Shown here: positions 32,716 through 42,214 of the stretch, one piece after another
How positions within the stretch are numbered: the stretch's first letter is position 1
Layout: every line of letters starts with the position of its first letter
Source: JASLDZ01 sp038226305
GTDB lineage: Bacteria > Pseudomonadota > Alphaproteobacteria > Caulobacterales > Caulobacteraceae
Length of the DNA stretch: 64,000 nt
NCBI GenBank assembly: GCA_038226305.1
Contig: JBBRQN010000002.1
Coordinates: 124,001-188,000 of the forward strand
Direction of reading: 5' to 3'
Made by a program: the position numbers and the translations under genes
Notes under the pieces: generated by a model
Database searches by the model: none
The model's input: only the letters and a program-made list of their open reading frames with translations
What the model was told of the DNA's origin: nothing

Positions 32716-33615
32716 CTAACTCAGGCTCATGGCCCTTATCGCGTTGTCCGCGATTAGCAAGGCATCCTGGTCGGTCGATGCCGTTGCATCGGCACCGACC
32801 TCTGCGACCAGGTCGGGCTGGGAAGTGAACAGGCCGCCCCCAACCAGCACGAAGAGATTGGGGTTTCGCGAAGCCTTGCGGACCGAAGCGATCGTTGAGG
32901 CGATCAGTTCCGACGAGGCTTCCGAGGTGGCACTGAGGCCGAAAACGTCGAACCAGTCACTCTGCACGGCGTCGGTCGCCTGCGCCTGAGTCGCCGACGA
33001 ATCCAGCCAGGTGCGCCAGCCAGTGCGGCGAAAACTGTCCTCCAGGAGGGTCAGGCCGAAGGTGTGCTGCTCGTAGGGGCAGGGAATGAAATAAGCGGAA
33101 CGGGCACCGTCATCGAGATCGCGGGGCGGCATCTCCCGGCCCAGCGCCCGGACAAGCTGCTGCAGGCGGCTCAGCCCGATGGTCACATCGGTGAAGGATA
33201 CGGTGTCGTCTTCCCAGTAGTCACCCAGGCGCCGGGCGGTGGGGATCAGAAGGTCGCTGTACGCCTGCGACAGGGACAGGCCGCCCTCCAGCAGACCCTT
33301 CACGAAGCTGACCAGCTTGCCCACGTCGCTCTGCAGCGAAGTGCGCAGAAAAGCGTCGAGCGTAGCCGCCGAAACGCCTTCGCCGGCCATGCCGAGCTCT
33401 TCCGGGGCGACCAGCTCGCGGTGGGCGAGCATCAGGCGGGGAATGATCTCGGACTCGACCATGCGGGCGAGATCGACCGCCGAACGATCCCGCTTCTGCG
33501 GCGCGTGCAGGGCCACAGGCTCGTTGAGCGGCGTGAGGAAGGGCAGGGATGATGCGGGAGACGGCTCGGCAGCCGCGTTCCGATCGCTTTGCATCTGCCT
33601 TGGAATGCTCATCAT
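32716..33615 (-). CDS. ppaA: B12-dependent antirepressor AerR/PpaA
   Basis: 299 aa from the first ATG of a tandem ATGATG (MMSIPRQMQS), with a GAGGGGG ribosome site upstream. A helical N-terminal domain precedes a B12-binding Rossmann-like domain starting at SAYFIPCPYEQHTFGLTLL; the histidine in EQHTFG matches the axial B12 ligand region of AerR. It senses light through cobalamin and opposes PpsR. The reading frame is open for 60 codons further upstream to an ATG at 33795, so a longer form could exist. Orders with ppsR as in most purple bacteria. Confidence 0.92.
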   Translation of the reverse strand: MMSIPRQMQSDRNAAAEPSPASSLPFLTPLNEPVALHAPQKRDRSAVDLARMVESEIIPRLMLAHRELVAPEELGMAGEGVSAATLDAFLRTSLQSDVGKLVSFVKGLLEGGLSLSQAYSDLLIPTARRLGDYWEDDTVSFTDVTIGLSRLQQLVRALGREMPPRDLDDGARSAYFIPCPYEQHTFGLTLLEDSFRRTGWRTWLDSSATQAQATDAVQSDWFDVFGLSATSEASSELIASTIASVRKASRNPNLFVLVGGGLFTSQPDLVAEVGADATASTDQDALLIADNAIRAMSLS

Positions 33616-33848
33616 GGTGCCCCCTCTTGATGGAGTGACGAGCCTCACGAAACGCGAAGGTTTCGAGCGGCCGCCCTTTTTCGCAACCACTCCCCCGAAA
33701 GCCTCTGAAACGCGCGCACACTCACCGTGCACACGTCCCGACAGGGGAATTCTAGAACCGGCGTGCGACGCATTCCTAAAAGCCGCGGCAAGCATCGCGC
33801 ACCCGTTCCAGAACCCACCGCACCATGAACATTAACGGCTGGCAACGA

Positions 33849-33928
33849 CTTTTACGGGGTCGCCCAAAAGTGTCAACTAAATTGGACGTTCCAGTCGCTT
33901 GACACCCCCTTCGTCGTGTCCCTAGAGT
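33849..33928. promoter_or_regulatory. Divergent aerR/bchF promoters with two PpsR boxes
   Basis: Box 1 TGTCAACTAAATTGGACG (33871-33888) and box 2, reverse strand TGTCAAGCGACTGGAACG (33904-33887), overlap by two bases. Towards aerR: -35 TTGACA (33876-33871), 16 bp, -10 TAAAAG (33854-33849). Towards bchF: -35 TTGACA (33899-33904), 18 bp, -10 TAGAGT (33923-33928). Both -35 hexamers are the TGTCAA half-sites read backwards. The whole 33616-33964 stretch has no other gene; its left part is the long aerR leader. Confidence 0.78.
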
Positions 33929-33964
33929 TCTGAACCGTAGGCCGTCGGTTGGGAGCCCTTTCAA

Positions 33965-34693
33965 ATGACCGCCACTCTCCAGTTTGGTTCGATCTATGCC
34001 ACAGGGGCCTTCAATGGCCTGGGGCAGGAAGCGGCGGGAGCGCGTTCGCTGTCGCTGAAATCCCGTTCCCATTCCGTCACTTCCGGTTTCCTCGACGACG
34101 TGATCGAGCGCCTGGCCCCATGCCCCTGGGGTGCTCACGCCGGGGCCTCGCCCCGCGGCGTGCAGTACAGCACCTGGCGGGCGGGCGAGATGCCGACTCG
34201 CACAGAACCGACGCGGGCGTCAAAAACCCGGCGGGCCCCGCTCTACACTCCGGCCGAGCGCCTGCGCCGCGACACTTCGTCGTGGACGATGGTTCAGGGC
34301 GTGCTGGCGCCGCTGCAGTTTCTGGTCTGCGCGGCAAGCTTTCTCCTGATCCTGCGCTACCTCGCCACAGGCCAGGGTTACGCCCTCGCCACCGGTTCGA
34401 TCCTGCTCAAGACGGTCGCCTTGTACGCGATCATGGTGACCGGCTCGATCTGGGAGAAGGAGGTCTTCGGCAAGTGGCTTTTCGCCCCTGCGTTCTTCTG
34501 GGAAGACGCGGTGAGCATGGTCGTGATCGGCCTGCAAACCCTCTACGTCGCCTGCCTGCTCATGGGCTGGGGCACGCCTGCCCAGCAGATGATGATCGCG
34601 GTGGCCGCCTATGGCACCTACGCGGTGAACGCCGCGCAGTTCCTGCTCAAGCTGCGCGCCGCCCGGCTCGATGCGGCCCTGGCCACGGCCTGA
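33965..34693 (+). CDS. bchF: 3-vinyl bacteriochlorophyllide hydratase, N-terminally extended
   Basis: 242 aa from an ATG behind GGGAG. The BchF core begins at RRAPLYTPAERLRRD (~residue 89) and continues with WTMVQGVLAPLQFLV, MVTGSIWEKEVFGKWLFAPAFFWED and a C-terminal helix ending FLLKLRAARLDAA; BchF is normally about 160-175 residues. The preceding ~88 residues have no known domain. An internal ATG at 34190 (MPTRTEPTRA) would give a normal-length protein. It hydrates the C3 vinyl group, the step before BchC. First gene of the bchFNBHLM operon. Confidence 0.9.
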   Translation: MTATLQFGSIYATGAFNGLGQEAAGARSLSLKSRSHSVTSGFLDDVIERLAPCPWGAHAGASPRGVQYSTWRAGEMPTRTEPTRASKTRRAPLYTPAERLRRDTSSWTMVQGVLAPLQFLVCAASFLLILRYLATGQGYALATGSILLKTVALYAIMVTGSIWEKEVFGKWLFAPAFFWEDAVSMVVIGLQTLYVACLLMGWGTPAQQMMIAVAAYGTYAVNAAQFLLKLRAARLDAALATA

Positions 34694-34700
34694 TCGTCTC

Positions 34701-35996
34701 GTGACCGCCCTCGCCATCTCCCACTCAAACGACACGGCGGCCAGCGCCCGGCCCGTGCTGCGTGAGCGCGGCCAGCGCGAGGTGTTCTGCGGCCTGACCA
34801 GCATCGTTTGGCTGCACCGGAAGATTCAGGACGCCTTCTTCCTCGTGGTCGGCTCCCGCACCTGCGCCCACCTGATCCAGTCGGCCGCGGGCGTGATGGT
34901 CTTCGCCGAGCCCCGTTTCGCTACCGCCATCCTGGAAGAGCGCGATCTGGCCGGCATGGCCGACGCCAACGCCGAACTCGACCGGGTGGTCGACGAGCTC
35001 CTCGGCCGCCGCCCCGACATCAAGACGCTGTTCCTCGTGGGCTCCTGCCCCTCGGAAGTGATCAAGCTCGACCTGGCCCGCGCCGCTCTTCGCCTCTCCA
35101 CCCGCCACGCCCCCCGCCTGCGGGTGGTGAACTACTCCGGCAGCGGCATCGAGACGACCTTCACGCAAGGGGAAGACGCCTGCCTCGCCGCCCTGGTGGC
35201 CGAGGCCCCCGAAGCGCCCGCCAACGCCCCACCTTCGCTCCTCGTGGTCGGCTCCCTGCCGGACATCGTGGAAGACCAGTTCGCGCGTCTCTTCGCCGAG
35301 CTGGGCATCGCCAAGGTCGAGTTCTTCCCGGCGCGCAAATCCGACGCGATCCCGGCCATCGGGCCGAACACCCGCGTGCTCCTCGCCCAGCCGTTCCTCG
35401 GCGACACCTGGACCAAGATGGAGGCGAGGGGGGCGACCCGCCTTTCCGCCCCGTTCCCCTTCGGCGCCGAGGGCACCGCCGCCTGGCTCAAGGCCGCCGC
35501 CGATTCGTTCGGCGTCGACGAGGCCGTGTTCCGCCGGGTGATCGCGCCGGGCCGCGAGCGGGCCAAGCGGTCGATGGAACGCCACCGGGCGACCCTCTCC
35601 GGCAAGACGATCTTCTTCTTCCCCGACTCTCAAATGGAGCCGTCGCTGGCGCGCTTCCTCACCACCGAGCTCGGGATGACGGCCATCGAGGTGGGCACCC
35701 CCTACCTGCACCGCGACCTGATGGCGCCGGAACTGGAGCAGCTCTCCGTCGACGTTCTGATCTCCGAAGGCCAGGACGTGGATCGCCAGCTCGACCGCTG
35801 CCGCGCGGCCCGGCCGGATATCGTGGTTTGCGGGCTCGGCCTCGCCAACCCGCTCGAGGCCGAGGGCATCACCACCAAGTGGTCGATCGAACTCGTGTTC
35901 TCCCCCATCCACGGCTTCGATCAGGCGGGAGATCTCGCAGGCCTGTTCGCCCGCCCCCTGAACCGCCGCCGCATGCTGCAGGGCATCGCCGCATGA
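34701..35996 (+). CDS. bchN: Dark-operative protochlorophyllide reductase subunit N
   Basis: 431 aa from a GTG 7 bp after bchF. NifD-like. The three cluster-ligand cysteines are C30 (VFCGLTSIV), C55 (GSRTCAHLIQ) and C116 (LVGSCPSEVI). With BchB it forms the catalytic component reducing ring D of protochlorophyllide without light. The order bchN-bchB-bchH-bchL is standard. Stop overlaps the bchB start (ATGA). Confidence 0.97.
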   Translation: MTALAISHSNDTAASARPVLRERGQREVFCGLTSIVWLHRKIQDAFFLVVGSRTCAHLIQSAAGVMVFAEPRFATAILEERDLAGMADANAELDRVVDELLGRRPDIKTLFLVGSCPSEVIKLDLARAALRLSTRHAPRLRVVNYSGSGIETTFTQGEDACLAALVAEAPEAPANAPPSLLVVGSLPDIVEDQFARLFAELGIAKVEFFPARKSDAIPAIGPNTRVLLAQPFLGDTWTKMEARGATRLSAPFPFGAEGTAAWLKAAADSFGVDEAVFRRVIAPGRERAKRSMERHRATLSGKTIFFFPDSQMEPSLARFLTTELGMTAIEVGTPYLHRDLMAPELEQLSVDVLISEGQDVDRQLDRCRAARPDIVVCGLGLANPLEAEGITTKWSIELVFSPIHGFDQAGDLAGLFARPLNRRRMLQGIAA

Positions 35997-37567
35997 AGCT
36001 CGCGGTGTGGACCTACGAAGGGCCGCCGCACGTGGGGGCCATGCGTGTGGCCACCGCCATGACCGGCGTCCACTACGTGCTGCACGCGCCGCAGGGCGAC
36101 ACCTACGCCGACCTTCTGTTCACGATGATCGAACGCCGGGATCGCCGCCCGCCGGTGACCTACACCACCTTCCAAGCGCGCGACCTGGGGTCGGACACCG
36201 CCGAGCTGTTCAAGTCGGCCTGCAAGGACGCCTACGAGCGCTTCCAGCCGGAAGCCATGATCGTGGGTGCCTCCTGCACCGCCGAGCTGATCCAGGACGA
36301 TCCGTCCGGCCTCGCGCGGGCCCTGGCGCTGCCGGTGCCGGTGATCCCGCTCGATCTGCCCAGCTATCAGAAGAAGGAGACCTGGGGCGCGGCCGAGACC
36401 TTCTTCCAGCTGGTGAAGACCCTGTGCCCCGCCGACGGCGACCGCGCGCCGCGCGACCCCGCGGCCAAGCCCTCCTGCAACATCCTGGGCCCCACGGCCC
36501 TCGGCTTTCGCCACCGCGACGACGTGGTAGAGGTCACCCGCCTGATCGAGCGCCTGGGTGTGACGGTCAACGTGGTCGCACCGCTGGGCGCCACCCCCGC
36601 CGACCTTTCCCGCCTCGCTGACGCCGACTTCAACGTCGTGCTTTATCCCGAGATCGCCAACGTGGCCGCCGCCTGGCTGGAGAAGACTCACCGCCAGCCC
36701 GCCGTGCGGATCGCTCCCGTGGGCCTGACCGCCACCCGCGCCTTCATCGCCGAGGTTGCGAAGTTGGCCGGGGTCGACCCCGCGCCCGCGCTCAATGATC
36801 CGGCCTCGCGTTCCGGCTGGTGGTCGCGGTCGGTGGACTCGACCTACCTCACCAACAAGCGCGTGTTCATCTTCGGCGAGGCCAATCGCGCCGTCGCCGC
36901 CGCCAAGGTCGCGTCCGAGGAGCTGGGCTTCGAGGTCGTGGGCCTGGGCGCCTACAACCGCGAGTTTGCCCGCGAGGTCCGCGCCGCCGCCGAGGGCTAC
37001 GGTCTCACCGCCCTGATCACCGACGACTACCTCGAGGTAGAGCGCGCCATCGCCGAGGCGCAGCCGGAGTTGGTGCTCGGCACGCAAATGGAGCGCCACA
37101 TCGCCAAGCGCCTGCGCATCGCCTGCGCGGTGATCTCGGCCCCCGTGCACGTGCAGGACTTCCCCGCCCGCCACTCGCCCCAGATGGGCTTCGAGGGTGC
37201 CAACGTGCTGTTCGACACCTGGGTGCACCCCTTGGTGATGGGGCTGGAGGAGCACCTCCTGGCCATGTTCCGCGACGACTTCGAGTTCAACGACGCCGCC
37301 GGCCCCTCTCACCTGGGCGCCGGACATGTCGGAACAGGTGCCCCCGCCGTTACCGCTCCCGTCGAGGTGCCGCTTGCGGCCGCCGAGGCGAACCCGTCCG
37401 CTTCCGAGATCGTCTGGACCCACGAGGCCCAGGCCGAGCTGTCCAAGATCCCGTTCTTCGTGCGCGGAAAAGCCCGCCGGAACACCGAATCCTTCGCCGC
37501 GAGCCAAGGGCTCGCCCAGATCCACATCGAGACCCTTTATGAAGCCCGCAGTCACTTCTCCCGCTGA
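35993..37567 (+). CDS. bchB: Dark-operative protochlorophyllide reductase subunit B
   Basis: 524 aa. D36 (APQGDTYADL) is the aspartate that, with three BchN cysteines, holds the unusual NB cluster. ASCTAELIQ and QMGFEGANVLFD are further family motifs, and the C-terminal DUF3 domain (AELSKIPFFVRGKARRNTE) is present. Supplies half of the catalytic NB heterotetramer. The 3' end overlaps bchH by 29 bp. Confidence 0.97.
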   Translation: MKLAVWTYEGPPHVGAMRVATAMTGVHYVLHAPQGDTYADLLFTMIERRDRRPPVTYTTFQARDLGSDTAELFKSACKDAYERFQPEAMIVGASCTAELIQDDPSGLARALALPVPVIPLDLPSYQKKETWGAAETFFQLVKTLCPADGDRAPRDPAAKPSCNILGPTALGFRHRDDVVEVTRLIERLGVTVNVVAPLGATPADLSRLADADFNVVLYPEIANVAAAWLEKTHRQPAVRIAPVGLTATRAFIAEVAKLAGVDPAPALNDPASRSGWWSRSVDSTYLTNKRVFIFGEANRAVAAAKVASEELGFEVVGLGAYNREFAREVRAAAEGYGLTALITDDYLEVERAIAEAQPELVLGTQMERHIAKRLRIACAVISAPVHVQDFPARHSPQMGFEGANVLFDTWVHPLVMGLEEHLLAMFRDDFEFNDAAGPSHLGAGHVGTGAPAVTAPVEVPLAAAEANPSASEIVWTHEAQAELSKIPFFVRGKARRNTESFAASQGLAQIHIETLYEARSHFSR

Positions 37568-40500
37568 CGGAAACGCATCCCCGCTGCCCGTCCGGGTGGT
37601 TGTGGTGACCCTGGACAAGCACCTCTCGGGCGTGGTCGCCCGCGCCGCCGACAGCCTGCGTCGCGACATGCCGGGCCTCGTCCTCGACCTGCACGCCGCC
37701 ACCGACTGGGCGGAAGATCGCGACTCGCTGCATCGCTGCATCGCCGACATCGGGCGCGGCGACATCGTCATCGCCTCCATGCTGTTCATGGAGGACCACG
37801 TCCGCGCCGTCCTGCCGGCCCTGGAGGCGCGGCGCGACCATTGCGACGCCATGGTGGGCATCATGTCTGCCGGCGAGGTCGTGAAGCTCACGCGCCTGGG
37901 CGGCCTGAAGATGGACGGGTCGGACAAGGGCCCGATCGCCATGCTGAAGCGCCTGCGGGGCGCCAAAAAGCCGGGCGGGGCGAGTTCCGGCGCAGGCCAG
38001 ATGGCCATGCTGCGCCGCCTGCCCAAGCTGCTCCGGTTCATCCCGGGTGCCGCGCAGGACCTGCGGGCCTACTTCCTGACCATGCAGTATTGGCTCTCGG
38101 GCTCCGAGGCCAACGTGTCCGACATGGTGCGTTTCCTCGTGGGTCGTTACGCCGATGGCTCGCGCCGCGCGTTGCGGGGCGCGGTCGAGGCCTCGGCACC
38201 GCGGGAATATCCGGAGGTCGGGCTGTATCACCCGATGGCGCGCGACCGCATCGCCGAGTCGCTCGACGCGCTCCCCGCTGCCCGTGCCGACAGCAAGGGG
38301 ACCGTGGGCGTGATCGTCCTGCGCTCCTACGTGCTGGCAGCCGACACCGGCCACTACGACGGCGTGCTCGCCGCGCTCGAGGCCAAGGGCCTGACGGTGA
38401 TCCCCGCCTTCGCCAGCGGGTTGGACGGTCGCCCCGCGATCGAGAAGTTCTTCATGCACGACGGCCGCCCGGCGGTGGACGCGGTGCTGTCGCTCACCGG
38501 CTTCTCACTCGTGGGCGGCCCCGCCTACAACGACGCGGCGGCCGCCGAGACGATCCTGGCCGAGCTGGACGTGCCCTACATCAGCGCCCAGCCTCTGGAG
38601 TTCCAGACGCTGGAGGCCTGGGGCGCTTCCGGCGCCGGGCTGAACCCCGTCGAATCCACCATCATGATCGCCATCCCTGAGCTGGACGGCGCTGTGGCTC
38701 CCACCGTCTTCGGTGGCCGGGCCGACGGCTCCGGCCCCTGCCAAGGGTGCGGGCGTCGCTGCAGCTTCGAGGCCGCCGGCCCCGCACCCCGCATGCACGC
38801 CTGCCCCGAACGGGCAGACGCGCTGGCCGCCAAGCTCGCCCGCATGGTCCGGCTGCGTCGCAAGGCCCGCGCCGAGCGCAAGGTGGCGGTGGTGCTGTTC
38901 AACTTCCCGCCGAACTCCGGCGCGGTGGGCTCGGCGGCGTTCCTCTCGGTGTTCGCCTCCCTGCACAACACGCTGAAATCTTTGAGGGACGCGGGCTACG
39001 CGGTCGAGGTTCCGGCCTCCGTCGAGGCCCTGCGCACTCAGCTGATCGAGGGCAACGCCGCCCGCTTCGGCGCCGACGCCAACGTCCACACCCGCATCGC
39101 GGCCGAAGACCATGTGCGCCGCGAGCGCCACCTCGCCGAGATTGAAGGCCAGTGGGGCCCGGCGCCTGGCAAGGTGCTGAGCAACGGGTCGTCGATCTTC
39201 GTTCTGGGCGCGCAGTTCGGGAACGTGTTCGTCGGCCTGCAGCCGGGCTTCGGCTACGAGGGCGACCCGATGCGCCTCTTGTTCGAGCGCGGCTTCGCCC
39301 CGACGCACGCCTTCTCGGCCTTCTACCGCTGGCTGCGCGAAGACTTCGACGCAGACGCCGTGCTGCACTTCGGCACCCACGGCGCGCTGGAGTTCATGCC
39401 CGGCAAGCAGGTGGGCCTCTCGGGCGACTGCTGGCCCGAGCGGCTGATCGGCGACCTGCCCAACCTCTACCTCTACGCCGCCAACAACCCTTCCGAAGGC
39501 GCGCTGGCCCGTCGCCGGTCTGGCGCGACGCTGATCAGCTACCTCACGCCGCCCATCGGCAAGGCGGGTCTCTACAAGGGCCTCGTCGAGCTGAAGGCTT
39601 CGATCCAGCGCTGGCGCGGCACGGCCCCGGATGCGGCCGATCGCTCGCCCCTGGCCGCCCTGATCGTGGACCAGGCCGCGGCCTTGGACATCACCGCCCT
39701 GAATGCCGACGGCGAGGCGGCCGTGATCGCCTCCATCGGCGAGCAGTTGTTCGAAGTGGAGCAGGCGCTCATTCCCAACGGCCTGCACGTGGTGGGCGAG
39801 GCGGCTTCCGCGGCCGAGCGGGTCGATTTCCTCGCCGCCATGTCGGACATGCGCGAAGGCGGCGCCCCCTCCCGCGCGGCTTTGCAGGCCTTGGTGGACG
39901 GCGCTTCGCCCGAGGCCGCCGCGGCCATCGACACGCCGCGCCCGTGCAAGGAGGCGGTGGCCTACTTCGCGGATCTCGCGAACACCAACGCCCTTCTCGC
40001 TCGCGACCACGAGCTGGACGCGATCATCCATGCGCTCGACGGCGGCTACATCCGCCCGGCGCCCGGCGGCGACCTCGTTCGGACGCCCGCGATCCTGCCC
40101 ACCGGCCGCAACCTGCACGGCTTCGACCCCTTCCACCTGCCCAGCGTCTTCGCCGTGCAGGAGGGCGCTCGCCAAGCCCAACTCGTGCTCGACCGGCACA
40201 TGGCCGACACCGGCTCCCTGCCTGAGTCCGTGGCGATGGTGCTGTGGGGCTCGGACAACCTGAAGAGCGAGGGCGCCCCCATCGGGCAGGTGCTCGCCAT
40301 GATGGGCGCCCGGCCTCACTTCGACTCCTACGGCCGCCTCTGCGGTGCAGAGCTGATCTCCCTGGCCGAACTGGGCCGCCCGCGCATCGACGTGGTGGTG
40401 ACGCTCTCGGGCATCTTCCGCGACCTCCTGGCGCTTCAAACCCGCATGATCGCCGACGCCGCCTGGCTCGCGGCCAGCGCCGACGAGCCGTCGGAACTGA

Positions 40501-41291
40501 ACTTCATCCGCAAGCACGCCCTGGCCCATCAGGCCGAGCACGGTTGCGACTTCGAGACGGCGGCGCTGCGCGTGTTCTCCAACGCCGACGGGGCCTACGG
40601 CGCCAACGTGAACCAGCTGATCGACTCCGGCGCCTGGACCGACGAGGACGAGCTGGCCGACGCCTACCAGTCGCGCAAGTCCTTCGCCTATGGCCGCACG
40701 GGCGGGCCGGTGAAGCAGACGGCCATGCTGCAATCCATCCTGAAGGGCGTGGATTTCGCCTATCAGAACGTCGAATCGGTCGAGCTCGGCGTCACCTCCA
40801 TCGACCAGTACGTGGACACCCTGGGCGGCATCAGCCGGGCGGTGAAGCGGGCCAAGGGCGTCGAAGCCCCGGTCTACATCGGCGACCAGACCTCGGGCAC
40901 GGCCAAGGTTCGCACCCTGTCGGAGCAGGTCTCGCTCGAAACCCGCACGCGGATGCTGAACCCCCGTTGGTACGAGGGCCTGCTCAAGCACGGCTATGAG
41001 GGCGTGCGCCAGATCGAGGCGCAGGTGACCACCACCATGGGCTGGTCGGCCACCACCGGTCAGGTGCAGCCCTGGGTCTACCAGCAGATCTCCGAAACCT
41101 ACGTGCTGGACGAGGCCATGCGCCGCCGTCTGGCCGACCTGAATCCCGTGGCCGCCACCCGCATGGCCAAGCGCCTCTTGGAAGCCTGCGACCGCAACCT
41201 CTGGACTCCCGACGCAGCCACCCTGGCCGCGCTTCGCAACGCCGGTGACGAGCTGGAGGACCGCCTCGAAGGCGTTCCCGCCGCCGCCTGA
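37539..41291 (+). CDS. bchH: Magnesium chelatase porphyrin-binding subunit H
   Basis: 1250 aa, starting at MKPAVTSPAD, whose ATG lies inside the 3' end of bchB. Family motifs include HFGTHGALEFMPGKQVGLSGD, YLYAANNPSEG and the C-terminal ETYVLDEAMRRRLADLNP. It holds protoporphyrin IX and catalyses Mg2+ insertion with the BchI/BchD motor, committing porphyrin to bacteriochlorophyll. Length is normal. Confidence 0.97.
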   Translation: MKPAVTSPADGNASPLPVRVVVVTLDKHLSGVVARAADSLRRDMPGLVLDLHAATDWAEDRDSLHRCIADIGRGDIVIASMLFMEDHVRAVLPALEARRDHCDAMVGIMSAGEVVKLTRLGGLKMDGSDKGPIAMLKRLRGAKKPGGASSGAGQMAMLRRLPKLLRFIPGAAQDLRAYFLTMQYWLSGSEANVSDMVRFLVGRYADGSRRALRGAVEASAPREYPEVGLYHPMARDRIAESLDALPAARADSKGTVGVIVLRSYVLAADTGHYDGVLAALEAKGLTVIPAFASGLDGRPAIEKFFMHDGRPAVDAVLSLTGFSLVGGPAYNDAAAAETILAELDVPYISAQPLEFQTLEAWGASGAGLNPVESTIMIAIPELDGAVAPTVFGGRADGSGPCQGCGRRCSFEAAGPAPRMHACPERADALAAKLARMVRLRRKARAERKVAVVLFNFPPNSGAVGSAAFLSVFASLHNTLKSLRDAGYAVEVPASVEALRTQLIEGNAARFGADANVHTRIAAEDHVRRERHLAEIEGQWGPAPGKVLSNGSSIFVLGAQFGNVFVGLQPGFGYEGDPMRLLFERGFAPTHAFSAFYRWLREDFDADAVLHFGTHGALEFMPGKQVGLSGDCWPERLIGDLPNLYLYAANNPSEGALARRRSGATLISYLTPPIGKAGLYKGLVELKASIQRWRGTAPDAADRSPLAALIVDQAAALDITALNADGEAAVIASIGEQLFEVEQALIPNGLHVVGEAASAAERVDFLAAMSDMREGGAPSRAALQALVDGASPEAAAAIDTPRPCKEAVAYFADLANTNALLARDHELDAIIHALDGGYIRPAPGGDLVRTPAILPTGRNLHGFDPFHLPSVFAVQEGARQAQLVLDRHMADTGSLPESVAMVLWGSDNLKSEGAPIGQVLAMMGARPHFDSYGRLCGAELISLAELGRPRIDVVVTLSGIFRDLLALQTRMIADAAWLAASADEPSELNFIRKHALAHQAEHGCDFETAALRVFSNADGAYGANVNQLIDSGAWTDEDELADAYQSRKSFAYGRTGGPVKQTAMLQSILKGVDFAYQNVESVELGVTSIDQYVDTLGGISRAVKRAKGVEAPVYIGDQTSGTAKVRTLSEQVSLETRTRMLNPRWYEGLLKHGYEGVRQIEAQVTTTMGWSATTGQVQPWVYQQISETYVLDEAMRRRLADLNPVAATRMAKRLLEACDRNLWTPDAATLAALRNAGDELEDRLEGVPAAA

Positions 41292-41302
41292 TTGGAAACC
41301 TT

Positions 41303-42214
41303 ATGACCCTCCTCGACCTCCCCCGTTCGCCCTACCAAGTCTCCCGCCGCGGCGAGGACGGGGAGGGCAGCGTCCAGTTCAAGATGGACCCCAGCGTGAA
41401 GATCGAGAAGGCCAAGGTCTTCGCGGTCTACGGCAAGGGCGGCATCGGCAAGTCGACCACCTCGTCGAACCTGTCGGCGGCGTTCTCTAAGCTCGGCAAG
41501 CGGGTGCTACAGATCGGCTGCGACCCCAAGCACGACTCGACCTTCACCCTCACCAAGAAGCTGACCCCCACGGTCATCGACATCCTGGAGACCGTGGACT
41601 TCCACACCGAAGAGCTGCGGCCGGAGGACTACTGCTTCGAGGGCTACAACGGCGTGATGTGCGTCGAGGCTGGCGGCCCCCCTGCGGGCACCGGCTGCGG
41701 CGGCTACGTCGTTGGCCAGACCGTGAAGCTCCTGAAGGAGCATCACCTCCTGGACGACACCGACGTGGTGATCTTCGACGTGCTTGGGGATGTCGTCTGC
41801 GGCGGCTTCGCGGCGCCCCTGCAGCACGCGGAGAGCGCGCTCGTGGTCGCCTCCAACGACTTCGACAGCATCTTCGCGATGAACCGGATCATCGCGGCGA
41901 TCCGGGCCAAGTCGAAGAACTACGAGGTGCGCCTGGGCGGCATGATCGCCAACCGCAGCGAAGGCACCGACGAGATCGACCGCTACAACGCGGCCATCGG
42001 ACTTGAGCGCCTCGCCCACTTCCCGAACCTGGACTGCATCCGCCGGTCGCGCCTGAAGAAGTCGACCTTGTTCGAGATGGAGTCCTCGCCCGAGGTCGAG
42101 CTGGCCTGCAACGAATACATGCGGCTGGCGGCGAGCCTCTTGGTCGGCGGCAAGACCTACGACTGCACGCCGATGAAGGACCGGGAAGTGTTCGACTTCC
42201 TCGGCTTCGAATGA
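41303..42214 (+). CDS. bchL: Protochlorophyllide reductase iron protein
   Basis: 303 aa. P-loop FAVYGKGGIGKSTTSSN (~40-56), switch I and the cluster cysteines in GTGCGGYV and DVVCGGFA. A short N-terminal extension before the P-loop (SPYQVSRRGEDGEGS) is usual for BchL and takes part in redox regulation in other species. It drives ATP-dependent electron transfer to BchNB. 11 bp after bchH; its stop overlaps bchM. Confidence 0.97.
   Translation: MTLLDLPRSPYQVSRRGEDGEGSVQFKMDPSVKIEKAKVFAVYGKGGIGKSTTSSNLSAAFSKLGKRVLQIGCDPKHDSTFTLTKKLTPTVIDILETVDFHTEELRPEDYCFEGYNGVMCVEAGGPPAGTGCGGYVVGQTVKLLKEHHLLDDTDVVIFDVLGDVVCGGFAAPLQHAESALVVASNDFDSIFAMNRIIAAIRAKSKNYEVRLGGMIANRSEGTDEIDRYNAAIGLERLAHFPNLDCIRRSRLKKSTLFEMESSPEVELACNEYMRLAASLLVGGKTYDCTPMKDREVFDFLGFE

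Noticed and set aside
34808..35992. Long upstream extension of the bchB frame (to a 919-codon ORF)
   Set aside because: It overlaps bchN entirely, is Arg/Pro-rich, and bchB has a proper ATGA-coupled start with D36 at the expected position.
37326..37538. Longer N terminus for BchH
   Set aside because: Overlaps the bchB end out of frame and carries no family sequence; the start at 37539 gives normal BchH.
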